From: Phallus indusiatus
Taxonomy: Eukaryota > Basidiomycota > Agaricomycetes > Phallales > Phallaceae
Length of the DNA: 64,000 nt
Direction: 5' to 3'
NCBI GenBank assembly: GCA_027605045.1
Contig: JAQFWX010000119.1
Location: 41,706-105,705 of the forward strand
Part shown: positions 9,660 through 19,249 of the stretch, piece by piece
Layout: each line of letters starts with the position of its first letter
Position numbering within the stretch: position 1 is the stretch's first letter
Notes under the pieces: model-generated
Databases searched by the model: none
The model's input: the letters and a program-made list of their open reading frames with translations, nothing else
Told to the model about the DNA's origin: nothing
Position numbers and translations under genes: made by a program

Positions 9660-11096
9660 CGAAGTCTAGCATCGTCGCGCGAAAAGGTTTCCCTTCGTCG
9701 TCTAGGGGCCTAAATATTTTGGGAAATATACTCTTTGCCAACAATTAAAAAAAATTATCTGACTCACCAATACCAGGTAACAGGATTGGACTCATCACGA
9801 TTCAACCAATTCAGGATGCGACCCTTCGCAACCTCGGAGTTCACCACAAGCTTGCATCTGAGGAACAGTTTGTGGTTCGCAGCATTGGGAGTTGAGAATG
9901 GATCCTCGAGGGAATTAGAGGAAGCGAAGTTGGGGGAAGAATCAAATGAAATGAGGGTAGAAAATGGGGTGCTCGGAGAAGGTCGAACAGGTGTGGTGTT
10001 CAAAGAGTGCATACTAGATAGCGAGTTGAACTGGATAGGGTGGGGGTGGGGATGGGATGAGTTCAACGAAAAAAAAACATGGTGCTTTATATGTTCCTGA
10101 AAAATTAAATTTTATTTTATGAGGATAAGTTTGGCACACAGCTTGTATGCGCGTGCGCACATTTTTCTTGCTCTCAGATTGAATGAATAGACCTCGACAT
10201 TTTTTCAAATTCAACTAGTACAAATTTGGTCATATCAATTTTTTATGGAGCAATGTAACTAAGGAAAAATTACACGAAACATCATGAAACTTTCCTTTAC
10301 ACTTCGGAGTACCTGTGGTTAATTGACTAAAAGGTCCAGAACCTTTTTAGAAGGTTTTTAGAAGAATTCTAGATGGTAGATAAGATCGTGCCAAGGAAGG
10401 ATTTGATCATAAGCGAAAGTCCGAAAAGGCTGTAAATGACGCCCATCACACACATGACGCTCAGAGTGCCTAAAGGTTAAGCAAAGTAATTGATTATGAT
10501 ATTATCTACATTGGAAACCATCAATATGATGGCAAAGGGTTTGGCGGAAAGGTATAGTGCGAAAAAGGCTGTAAATGCCCCCCAGGCAGAAGCTAAAAAA
10601 AGACCTGCCACGCCAAAAATAAGCGAATAGATGACAGCGTGGTGGTGCCTATGGGCGCATGTCAGACTACGCTGATTACAGCATGGTGGTGTCTGTGGGC
10701 GTATGTATGACGTCGGATATTTTAGCGGCTTACCAAGAAGTTGCTCAAGCTTTACTACCCGAGTACCCATGTGTTACCTGTCACACGGGTTGACCTGTGC
10801 AACCCGTGGGTATTGTGACAACCTGCGGGTTGTGACATGTCACAACCCGGGTCGGGTCACGGGTCAGTCGGGTCCATAAAAAATACCCGCGGGTCGGGTA
10901 CCCGAACCCACGGGTAAAACTCGTGTTATGCCTTAGTCCGGACTAGGACATTTCCTTATGGGGACATTCTGTCCGGAGCATTAGAAATCAAGTGCCAGAT
11001 ATGTTTCTGGTGCTGTGCAACTAGTCTCCTTTTAGTTATATCTCCTTTAGTTCTAGTAGTCTAGCTTTTTGTATTTAAAGCCCCCAGACTTCGTCT
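9660..11096. other. Intergenic stretch, no convincing gene
   Basis: Begins at the outer LTR. Two minus-strand open frames occur (9764-10066, Ser/Pro-rich, 100 aa; 10477-10770, with hydrophobic runs such as YSLIFGVAGLFLASAWGAF). Neither has a recognisable family, and the second sits on a locally duplicated segment (near 10636 and 10680 the motif GTGGTGBCTRTGGGCG recurs). They may be gene remnants. The right part (10781-10920) is rich in ACCCG/CGGGT. Confidence 0.4.
10781..10920. repeat. ACCCG/CGGGT-rich palindromic tract
   Basis: Repeated ACCCG and CGGGT blocks in both orientations. A perfect 24-bp palindrome lies at 10826-10849 with half-site CGGGTTGTGACA. Function unknown. Confidence 0.7.
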
Positions 11097-11451
11097 CACT
11101 GGAGACATTGTAGGGTTTAGCCAAAAAAAGGATCTTAAGAAAATTATAGTTCGAGGTATAGACTATTGATGATTTACCAAATTGTACAATCATATTATAA
11201 CTAATACTCAGATTAAGGGATTCTGGCTTGCAAAATTGTCAGTATGCTGCTATTATTATCTTAGTTAAATTCTGTAATAATTTTTGCTTATATAACACTA
11301 TGAATAACTTTCTCTATTCAGTCAAACAGTATACAAACTAAAACATATACAGTGACGCGCAAAACTGTACACGTGTCTGTCACTTTTCGTGCGCAACACG
11401 AATAGCTGGCCAAATAAAATAGTAAAATTCCTGAAAATATTTGTGTATATA

Positions 11452-11819
11452 CAGTGGCGAACATAAATAATGCACGTGATGCGCTTTTGGGGCCAAAATG
11501 ACCACATTGCAAGCCTTATATTTCGCCGGGGAGGAAAATTCAGCTGATGGTTTCTAAGCTCAAATGAAAAAGAAGATCAGAAAGTATAATAATAGCATTT
11601 TACCAATTTTTTTTAGAAAGCCCTGGAGAAAGTTGATTTTGGGGGTTTTTTTAAACCCTTCATATCTGTACAGACCTCAGACATTTATACTTGGTTTATT
11701 CACTCATAAGATCGCCAAGTTGCTCATCTACAACTCTCACATAATGTATTTGCCATGAATTTTATTTTTTCGCGAGATATTACAGGCTACATCACGTGCA
11801 TTATTTATGTTCGCCACTG
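11452..11819. mobile_element. 368-bp MITE, Tc1/mariner type
   Basis: Perfect 30-bp terminal inverted repeats beginning CAGTGGCGAACATAAATAAT, flanked by TA on both sides (11450-11451, 11820-11821). No coding capacity. TA duplication and CAGT ends fit a non-autonomous Tc1/mariner derivative. Confidence 0.88.
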
Positions 11820-11855
11820 TAGTTTATCATAATATCTAAATTATTCAATATTAAT

Positions 11856-12038
11856 TTGAAGTGTCAAAATCAACGGTGTTCAAGATATTTAGACTTTTAC
11901 AGTACAGGTTCATGTGTACAGTTTTGCTCGAAGTGTGGAAAAGTCACAAATACATATATTCCAAACCAATTTCTGTGTCTCATGGGTCTGGAAAAATTAT
12001 ATATTGCTGATATAGGTTATATTAATCTATTTCTATGA
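11856..12038 (+). pseudogene. Short cysteine-cluster ORF inside the transposon
   Basis: 60 codons with five cysteines in C-x4-C, then C-x3-C-x2-C (MKCQNQRC ... CVQFCSKC). This looks like a metal-binding segment. Further coding-like fragments follow in the same element, for example GWFLVDNIDQACCFHVNYTV near 12195-12250 and a 66-codon frame at 13224-13424. Cys clusters accompany KDZ transposases in fungi, but the match is only by general pattern. Most likely the remains of an element-encoded protein. Confidence 0.3.
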
Positions 12039-12430
12039 TATCCATTGCTATTATTTTATCCTGAGGCTAATTATGAATCATTTGTGGAGATCATGCCTGG
12101 GGAGTGTCTTTACTATGTCATCATATAATTTTTCAGAAACAAAATGACATATTATGATTGGGATACATTTTAAATTATTAAATTATGTGTTTAGGATGGT
12201 TCTTGGTGGATAATATTGATCAGGCCTGTTGTTTTCATGTTAATTACACTGTCAAAAGGCCTTGTTTTAGTACTTTTCTACAGACCCTTGCTGTATTTTT
12301 TTCTTCGATAAAACTACCGTGTAATCTGAAATAATATGTGTTAATTATGTTAAGAATGACTCCAGTGTAAATACATTTATGGCTTGGGTACAAATCAGGT
12401 TTTTTTGGGGATGCCAGCCTAGCTGGAGAC

Positions 12431-13221
12431 TGTCAGGGCTACTCAGCTCACACTAGAGGGAGGGGATCCTAAGATAAATATATTGGGGAGAACTAACTAC
12501 TCACCTAGAGGGAGGGGATCCTAAGAGAACAAGCTTAGGGACCCTCACTCTAGGGACGGCGACTATATATATGAAAAACGACAGCGCGGCGTGCGGCCCT
12601 GACACAGCTAAGTGCCAGACGCCCGAACCGAACATAAGCGACGTGACGCCGTAGGCGTCACGCCGGGTACGAGCGCGCGAGCAGAGAAAGTGAAATAGAG
12701 ACGGAACAAGGAAACGGAAAGTGAACGTAATGGACGGGAAATGTAAATGGAATAGAAATAAATATATACCGATGATAATAAATAAGGAAAAAGAGGGGAC
12801 GTGTCAGGGTACGCTACCGCGTCCCCTCATTTTTCCTTATTTATTATCATCGGTATATATCTATTTCTATCTTATTTATATTTCCCGTGCATTACCTCTA
12901 CCATCCGTTTATTCTCTCCGTCCATATTTCACCTTCTCTACTCGCGCGCGTTGCGCGCTCGTACACGGCGTGATGCCCGTGACATCACGTCGCTTAGGCT
13001 CGGCTTGGGCGCCTGGCACTTAGCTGTGCCAGGGCCGCACGCCGCGTCGTCGTTTTATGTATATAGTAGCTGTACCTAGAGTGAGGGTCCCTAAGCTTGT
13101 TCTCTTAGGATCCCCTCCCTCTAGGTGAGTAGTATAGTTACCTTCCAATATATTACTTAGGATCCCCTCCCTCTAGTGTGAGCTGAGTAGCCCTAACAGG
13201 ACGCGGTAGCGTACCCTGACA
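12431..13221 (-). repeat. Solo LTR of family B, minus strand, split by a second solo LTR
   Basis: LTR sequence occupies 12431-12801 and 13204-13221. GAGAC target duplication sits at 12426-12430 and 13222-13226. The interruption is a plus-strand B LTR with its own target duplication GGACG. No internal retrotransposon sequence remains, so it arose by LTR-LTR recombination. Confidence 0.92.
12802..13198 (+). repeat. Solo LTR of family B inserted in another solo LTR
   Basis: 397 bp TGTCAGGG...CCTAACA with GGACG on each side (12797-12801 and 13199-13203). Contains the TATA box and CCTAAGCTTGTTCTCTTAGG module. Confidence 0.93.
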
Positions 13222-13223
13222 GA

Positions 13224-13424
13224 GACCAGAATAATCCAGAAATAGATGGCATTGATTTGATAGAAACTATTAATCTTTTGTTTTCAGAATACTTTTTTGA
13301 ATATTTAGAAATGATAATGAGGCTCTCTCACCCATTTATAACGCCTTCTCTAGACAAACAAGGATCATGTCAATTTCTGTGGGTAACCACTGAAGTTAAA
13401 TGTTCCTCTCAGCCCACCAGATAA
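13224..13424 (+). pseudogene. Coding-like tail, possibly transposase C-terminus
   Basis: A 66-codon open frame (for example FSEYFFEYLEMIMRLSHPF) that ends in TAA next to the hairpin MITE and about 20 nt from the right terminal repeat of the surrounding element. The position is right for the end of an element-encoded protein, but the family is not recognisable. Upstream it is broken by the solo LTR pair; in the empty site it would continue from GDASLAGDQ in the same frame. Confidence 0.3.
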
Positions 13425-13589
13425 GGATGGCCACGGGTAATACCTGCAGGTAATTTTGCGCACTTTGAGCCAATCAGAGCGCAGTGTCTCATCAAATTGC
13501 TGACAAATTAATGAAATTTGATGAGACACTGTGCTCTGATTGGCTCAAAGTGCGCAAAATTACCTGCAGGTATTACCCGTGGCCATCCT
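13424..13589. mobile_element. 166-bp hairpin MITE, copy 1
   Basis: Almost entirely two inverted arms of about 76 bp (one mismatch) around a 16-bp loop. Ends AGGATGGCCACGGGTAAT, TA duplication at 13422-13423 and 13590-13591. It differs from copy 2 (15813-15978) at one base only. Confidence 0.93.
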
Positions 13590-14195
13590 TAACGGTTTTG
13601 CACGTCACTGTATTATTATTAACTATAGTGGAAAATTATATATTCAAGTTGATATAATTACTTGTCAATAAAGTATTTTATCATACTTTTGAGGGTGTGG
13701 GAAATATTGAGTTTCTATGTAATTAAAACTTAAGGTCACAATTTGTGACATTAGAGTTTTCTCAAGATTTTCCAGGAATCCATGTATTATTAAGGTTTTC
13801 CCAGGAAAACTCTAATGTTACAAAGAGTATTCTCATGCTTAAAATTAGGCTTTTCCCATGCATCTAAATTATAATAGAAATATATTCTCACAATAAATAT
13901 AAACAACATTTTCAGAACATTCTTCAATATGGATGATGATAATGTAAGTTTCATTCTGTTTATTATTTTGCTGAATGGATAACATTGATCATAAGCTTAT
14001 ATGACAAAGAATTATTACATAATTCAACCAAGATAATTATAGCAGTATACTGACAATTTTTCAAACCAGAATTCCTTAATCTGAGTATTAGTTATAATAT
14101 GATTGTGCAATTTGGTAAATCATCAATAGACTATACCTCGAACTATAATTTTCTTACAATCCTTTTTTTGGCTAAACCCTACAATGTCTCCAGTG

Positions 14196-14676
14196 ATGGC
14201 TCGGGAAAGGATGACAATCACAGCATCACCCTAATCCGACCCAAAATGTTTGCAATCAATGCTCTGCAAACATTCCATCTTAAAGGGGAGGAGGAGGACC
14301 TTTTATGCCAGATTCGCAAGGCCAAACGAGAAGGCAAGGTCGAGGATAGCGTGTCCAAAGCCATTGCAACACTCCGTGCCCTAGGTGGTCGCTCACTCGT
14401 CGGAATGGTTCGAGGATCAGGACCTCCTTTATTATCGTGGCAAGGTTTACATGCCAAATGTGGACGAGTTGTGTCGGAAAATCCTTTCCAGACATCATGA
14501 CACCAAACTCGGTGGCCACCTGGGTCATTTCAAGACCCTCAAGCTCGTTTCGCGCACCTTTTGGTGGCCAGGTGTCTCTAGGTATGTACAACGCTATGTA
14601 GAGGCCTGCAATATGTGTCTACATACGAAACCGTCTCGCCATGCTCCCTATGGCCTTCTCCAACCCACAGAAGTGC
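14196..14676 (+). pseudogene. Gypsy B pol fragment (RNase H/integrase junction)
   Basis: Closely matches 1577-2056 of the outer element: HGSGKDDN region, then the integrase zinc-binding region (RHHDTKLGGHLGHFKTLK, CNMCLHTK). Small deletions put parts in different frames (14099-14500 versus 14385-14702). Many substitutions are C-to-T or G-to-A relative to 1577-2056. The left end touches the DNA transposon terminus, the right end an inverted B LTR. Confidence 0.88.
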
Positions 14677-15070
14677 TGTTAGGGCTACTCAGCTCACACT
14701 AGAGGGAGGGGATCCTAAGTACTATATTGGGCAATAACTATACTACTCACCTAGAGGGAGGGAATCCTAAGAGAACAAGCTTAGGGACCCTCACTCTAGG
14801 TACAGCTACTATATACATAAACGACGACACGGCATGCGGCCCTGACACAGCTAAGTGCCAGGCGCCCAAGCCGAACCTAAGCGACGTGATGTCACAGGCA
14901 TCACGCCGGGTACGAGCGCGCGACACGCGTGAGTAGAGGAAGTGAAATAGAGACAGAACAAGGAAACGGAAAGTGAAAGTAAAACACAGAAATGATAAAT
15001 GAAATAGAAATGAAATGATGCCGATGATAATAAATAGGAAAATGAGAGACGGCGGTAGCGTACCCTGACA
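14677..15070 (-). repeat. Family B LTR, minus strand
   Basis: 394 bp TGTTAGGG...CCTGACA. Flanking five-base sequences (AGTGC and GACTT) do not match, so it is part of a rearranged copy rather than a clean solo LTR. Confidence 0.88.
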
Positions 15071-15071
15071 G

Positions 15072-15565
15072 ACTTCAGATATCCAAGTCGTCTTGACAAC
15101 GATTGGACTTATAACTACACACGAGTCCGCAACTAAGTACGAGACACAGTACGCAGATGTTATGGTACGCTAGCGCCTCGCCCTATTATTCAATTTCTTC
15201 AATTTCTTCCGATTTCATTTCGCACTTCGATTTCCATCATTTCCCGTATTTGTCGTTTCCATTATTTTCGTCGTTTTCTCGATTTCTCGATCTCTCCGAT
15301 TTCTTTCGATTTCTGTTTGTATCTCCTCGGATCCCATGGAGATCAGTCGGGTGCTTCGTATCATGTACTTATATGCATTTTCCCTAGAGGGGGATACCTA
15401 AGCTTGTTCTCTTAGGTTTTCCCTCCTCTAGGTGAGTAGTTAGTCATTGTCCCTCAATAGATCTTAGGTTTTCCCTCCTCTAGGTGTGTGCCCTGAGTCG
15501 CCCTAACAGCAGAGTACGAAGAAGAATGGAGGCGGATTAGACGTGAGAAAGAACTTGAGAACTAA
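15072..15565 (+). pseudogene. Unknown ORF fragment interrupted by a solo LTR
   Basis: 28 codons (15072-15157) followed, after removal of the LTR at 15158-15508 and one GCAGA, by 17 more in the same frame, ending TAA at 15563-15565. The joined tail is charged and predicted helical (KYETQYAEYEEEWRRIRRE). Its upstream part is cut by the B LTR. The family is not recognised; it could be a host gene tail or part of a mobile element. Confidence 0.35.
15158..15508 (+). repeat. Solo LTR of family A
   Basis: 351 bp TGTTATGG...CCTAACA with GCAGA at 15153-15157 and 15509-15513. More diverged from 2876-3227 than those two LTRs are from each other, so it is an older insertion. Confidence 0.92.
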
Positions 15566-15812
15566 TTACTACTATATTCTGACTGAAGATTCCCAGCTAC
15601 AGAACTGGGGTTTAAATACACATATACGGAATAACTATTATGGAAAGGGCAGAGACAGAAAAGGAATGGTTGTAGTCGGGACAGACAATTAGGCAGAGTA
15701 TGGAATAAATGAGTCTTGGATAATCAGGATGTCGGAATGGGATGTTCCATTTGGAAAGAGACGGATCGGGGGGCTGTGCATAGAGTACGGATCAAGTACG
15801 TACTTCGTACTA

Positions 15813-15978
15813 AGGATGGCCACGGGTAATACCTGCAGGTAATTTTGCGCACTTTGAGCCAATCAGAGTGCAGTGTCTCATCAAATTGCTGACAAATTAA
15901 TGAAATTTGATGAGACACTGTGCTCTGATTGGCTCAAAGTGCGCAAAATTACCTGCAGGTATTACCCGTGGCCATCCT
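15813..15978. mobile_element. 166-bp hairpin MITE, copy 2
   Basis: Same element as 13424-13589, with TA at 15811-15812 and 15979-15980. The single difference is T for C in the left arm (cagagTgcag). Confidence 0.93.
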
Positions 15979-15984
15979 TACTTC

Positions 15985-16939
15985 TAGCCTCGAGACCAGG
16001 CCGCGTGACAGCGTCACCTCCCCGGCTCCTTTTTGGAAGGTGGAGAAGCGTCGCGAGGGGAGGTTCCGCTGCATGAGGCCTGGCACAAATTACATTGGCA
16101 CCCCTGGTGACATCCCAAATGTCACGCGTCCGGGGTCCATCTTCAGCCGTCTCCCAGACGTTTTTCACTTTTCCTCCCAATTCTCCTGTATATACTACTT
16201 ATATTTAGGCCGGAATATAAACTTATTATTCACATAAATCAAACTGAGTTCTTTTTTTCAAAAAAACGCGATCCTGAAACGTCTCTTGCGTACAATTATT
16301 CGCGTTCAAACCAACAGCCCGAAAACCCCAGGAGCAAAATGTTTTGGCCTGGCAAATTGTCAATTAATGGTCAGGAATGTTGAGGGCAAGTGCTGAGACG
16401 GAGGAAGTGAAGAAAAAGTGGTGGTAGCGGCTTCAGGACAGCTTTGCGGATTTTTCTGAGAACTGTGACGTGTTCATCGCGTTTTTTTTTGAAAAAAAAG
16501 ACTCAGTCCGATTTATTTGTTTAGTAGAATTATATTTCGACCTAAATATGAGTAATATTTTGTTAGACGCTAAAGCTTACTAATATTGATTACACGACTC
16601 GAATGTCGCTGAGTTAGTTTTTCCTTCAAAGGAGGTTTTTTAGACTCAGCGGACTAATAGTTTCGTTGTATATAAATCTCTTTATTCTCTATTATAATAT
16701 AGTTTCCCTTTTCCTCTTCGCTCCAAACGCTCTTTGACAACATATTTTACAAGAGGATTGGGAGGAAAAGCGAAAAACGTCTGGGAGACGGCTGAAGATG
16801 GACCCCGGACGCGTGACATTTGGGATGTCACCAGGGGTGCCAATGTAATTTGTGCCAGGCCTCATGCAGCGGAACCTCCCCTCGCGACGCTTCTCCAAAA
16901 AGGAGCCAGGGAGGTGACGCCGGCCTGGTCTCGAGGCTA
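15985..16939. repeat. 955-bp foldback element with long inverted arms
   Basis: Left arm 15985 to about 16272 and right arm about 16476-16939 are inverted copies; both outer ends are TAGCCTCGAGACCAGGCCG. The right arm carries roughly 160 bp absent from the left (about 16557-16715). The spacer is about 200 bp and has no gene. TACTTCGTAC occurs just left of the neighbouring MITE (15801-15810) and right of this element (16943-16952). Superfamily unknown; it could also be two inverted copies of a short LTR-like repeat. Confidence 0.75.
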
Positions 16940-17211
16940 CCTTACTTCGTACTTTGGTAAAAGTCTTGGGAGTATGGCTTACGTAAGTCTCCGGAAAAGG
17001 TTATGGGGCACGCCGGGCGTGACACGGTGGCAATGTGAGGGAAGGTGGAACATCATCGCATGATGTTAGTGTTGTAACTTGTTATAACTTGCCGCCTCAA
17101 TATGTGCAGGTAAAATCGGCTGTTCGCGCAAAAGATGTAATGGTGGTTATAGCAAGATCTACAGCTTTTATCATAATCTAACCGAACAAGGTGGTGTCGC
17201 CTTCATTGAAA

Positions 17212-18930
17212 CTAACACGAAACCCAGCAGTATATTACAATAACAAGTATAGCTACGATTACGACAAATGTGAATAAATAAAGCAAATAGATAAAGCTGT
17301 CCTGCCGCTGCCACAAATCGACAGGACCAAGGTTTATCGCTTCTTCTAAAGCCTTTTCAAGGCTCTCGGCCATAATAGACAATGCAAACATCTCTAATAC
17401 AAACATTTCTACAGCTCGCCTGGCGCGTTCTCCCAGTAAAAATTTTCCTACCTCGGGCATCCTCAGAATGTCCAAGAGGGCATCGGTCCATGCTTCCGGT
17501 TCTGGGGGGTCTGAGCCATCCCATTCTCTCGTACCTAGTGACATCCTCGGACTAACGCGCTTTCGAGAGAACCGACACAGTCTCATGCTCAAAGTGGTAG
17601 TCGAGATAGCATCGCTTCCACGGAAATGATACCGAAATGTTCGTTCATAGGTGTATATAACAATGCGCGTGTGTTCGGTGATTTGAGCAGGTAGTTCAAC
17701 CGCTGAAATAACAATGTCGAGATGGTCTTGTAATGAATTCGGCGCGTTTTGCAGTGTTGGTTCTGTGCCTTTGATGGATTCGAGGACAGAGGCCGGTGTG
17801 AATTCGATAGCCTAAGCCGGTTTTTTAGCACGCGCTGACAATAATCTTCAGCGGTTGTGCGTTGACCTTCAACCTTGGGTTAAACCACCTTTGAGATTAT
17901 TAAGTTAAACGATTATAATTGATAAGTCACAATACAAACCCGCAGCAACCAACCGCAGTCGTTGAAGACGGGCCCACCTAGTCGAACACTTGAATCACCA
18001 AGACCGCGTTCTCTTCTTTTCGAACCGATTAAGTGATACCACCGTTGGACGCGAACTATTAGGTTATGACATGAGATTGCGAAATGTGAAAAGTACAATC
18101 TGACGCACGAAAATACATCTCCAACCAGCGAGCGACCTTGTTGAAAAGAATCGGGAGATGTGTATTTCAAAGGTGCAGGTGAGGGTTTTTCATATACTTC
18201 CATGGATACAAGAGTAGTAAGCACGCGGTTCTTTTTGAAGATGGGGCATGTGCTCTTTGAAAACGCGAGTGGTGAACCTGGAGTTGACCAAGAGGATGTC
18301 GGCTTCCCCTGCAAAGACCCGCTCAGTTACCGTTTGTAGCACGTTCAACCTGAAATTTATGAGACTTACGAGTAGTATAATCTTCTAAGTGATCCAATGG
18401 GAGACGATATAAAGCTGTAAAAGAGCAAGTTCTGTTCCTTGGGGCGTTCACCATAAAAGGCCCTTCCGAAAGAAGCTTATCCGAAAAGTGACCATAAACA
18501 CTACGCGTTTTCTGGCAATATCTCTTGAGATAGGGATGGCGTTAATAGCTGGGCGATGAAGAAAATATCATAATCTTCTGCTAAACATGGTCTCTTGGGA
18601 CGTGATTTAGAGCGCAGAGGGTGGTCGGGTGTAATTGACGTAGATGGGCAAACAAGATGGCCTTTGCCACATAATGAACGTAGAAGATGAAAACAACATA
18701 ATAAATTTTCAATGTGCCTGATGTACATTGATTAACCCATGTCGGGTTCCCAATAGCCCAAAGAAACACACGCACCCGTCTCTTGTTTCCTCGACACAGT
18801 GATCAGGATCGTGATGGGATGTGTGGATATGAACCGTGTGTTCTCGCTTGTTCCCGCTTGTTCAGGCCCAAAACAGCGTTCACTATTAATCGTTCGGCCT
18901 CGCCTTACGACACGAAACAAATATCAGAAA
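17212..18930 (-). pseudogene. Decayed ALG2-like alpha-mannosyltransferase (GT4) copy
   Basis: Reading the minus strand in shifting frames gives ALG2-type landmarks in order: AERLIVNAVLGLN (about 18890), HHDPDHCVEETRDG (about 18800), the ADILLVNSRFTTRVFKEHMP acceptor region (about 18250), SLNRFEKKR (about 18010), LYTPMNEHFGIISVEAML (about 17640), then PPEPEAWTDALLDILRMPEV and a C-terminal hydrophobic segment (17212-17540). ALG2 adds early mannoses to the dolichol-linked oligosaccharide at the ER. Stops and frame changes occur throughout, e.g. TGA in place of Cys after LSRLPL. Introns alone do not explain in-motif stops, so this is a pseudogene; a functional copy is expected elsewhere. Confidence 0.8.
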
Positions 18931-19249
18931 AGGCATGACGGATTGCTTAACAATTGTCGCCGAATGTGACCCACCGTTGTCGGGATCTGGATGAAGAAAG
19001 GTAATTTTCATCTTTCGCCAACACATACGAATGAAAATTCTTATAAAAAAAAAAGATTATAAAGGCGGGTGCATAGTAGCAAAAGGGGTAGGCCACATAG
19101 ATAAGTTAGAAACTTTGGACCCAGCTGACATGCTCACTCTCACGTAATGGGAGTTACCTCATCACCCGGAAATAAATCCCGGCTTCGTAAATGCCGAACC
19201 GGATGGACATGCATCATGATTCTAGCTTAGCATCTTTCTTCAGCATACC

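Larger units (their letters stand above)
11350..13610. mobile_element. Second nested DNA element with 19-bp TIRs and TA duplication
   Basis: Left end CAGTGACGCGCAAAACTGT at 11350; the right end, read inward on the minus strand, is CAGTGACGTGCAAAACCGT (two mismatches). TA flanks both ends (11348-11349 and 13611-13612), as for Tc1/mariner-type elements. It carries a 368-bp MITE, nested solo LTRs and a hairpin MITE. Without those the core is about 0.9 kb and holds coding-like relics. An alternative is two unrelated ends, since a partial match (minus-strand GCAAAACTGTACACATG) also occurs near 11913-11929. Confidence 0.45.
11097..14195. mobile_element. DNA transposon-like element with about 230-bp terminal inverted repeats
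   Basis: 11097-11325 and 13967-14195 are imperfect inverted copies; the outer ends start CACTGGAGACATTGTAGGG on both sides. The interior is AT-rich and heavily invaded by other repeats listed separately. The right end abuts a gypsy pol fragment; no clear target duplication is visible, so one flank may be rearranged. Superfamily not assigned: CACTG ends could suggest CMC/EnSpm or KDZ-like elements, but no transposase was identified. Confidence 0.6.

Noticed and set aside
14677..15070. Clean solo LTR
   Set aside because: Flanking bases AGTGC and GACTT do not form a target duplication, so it was annotated as part of a rearranged copy.
16692..17063. Open frames in the foldback arms (e.g. 15962-16180 and 16734-17063) as genes
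   Set aside because: They are the same sequence in opposite orientation within inverted arms and have no protein family features.
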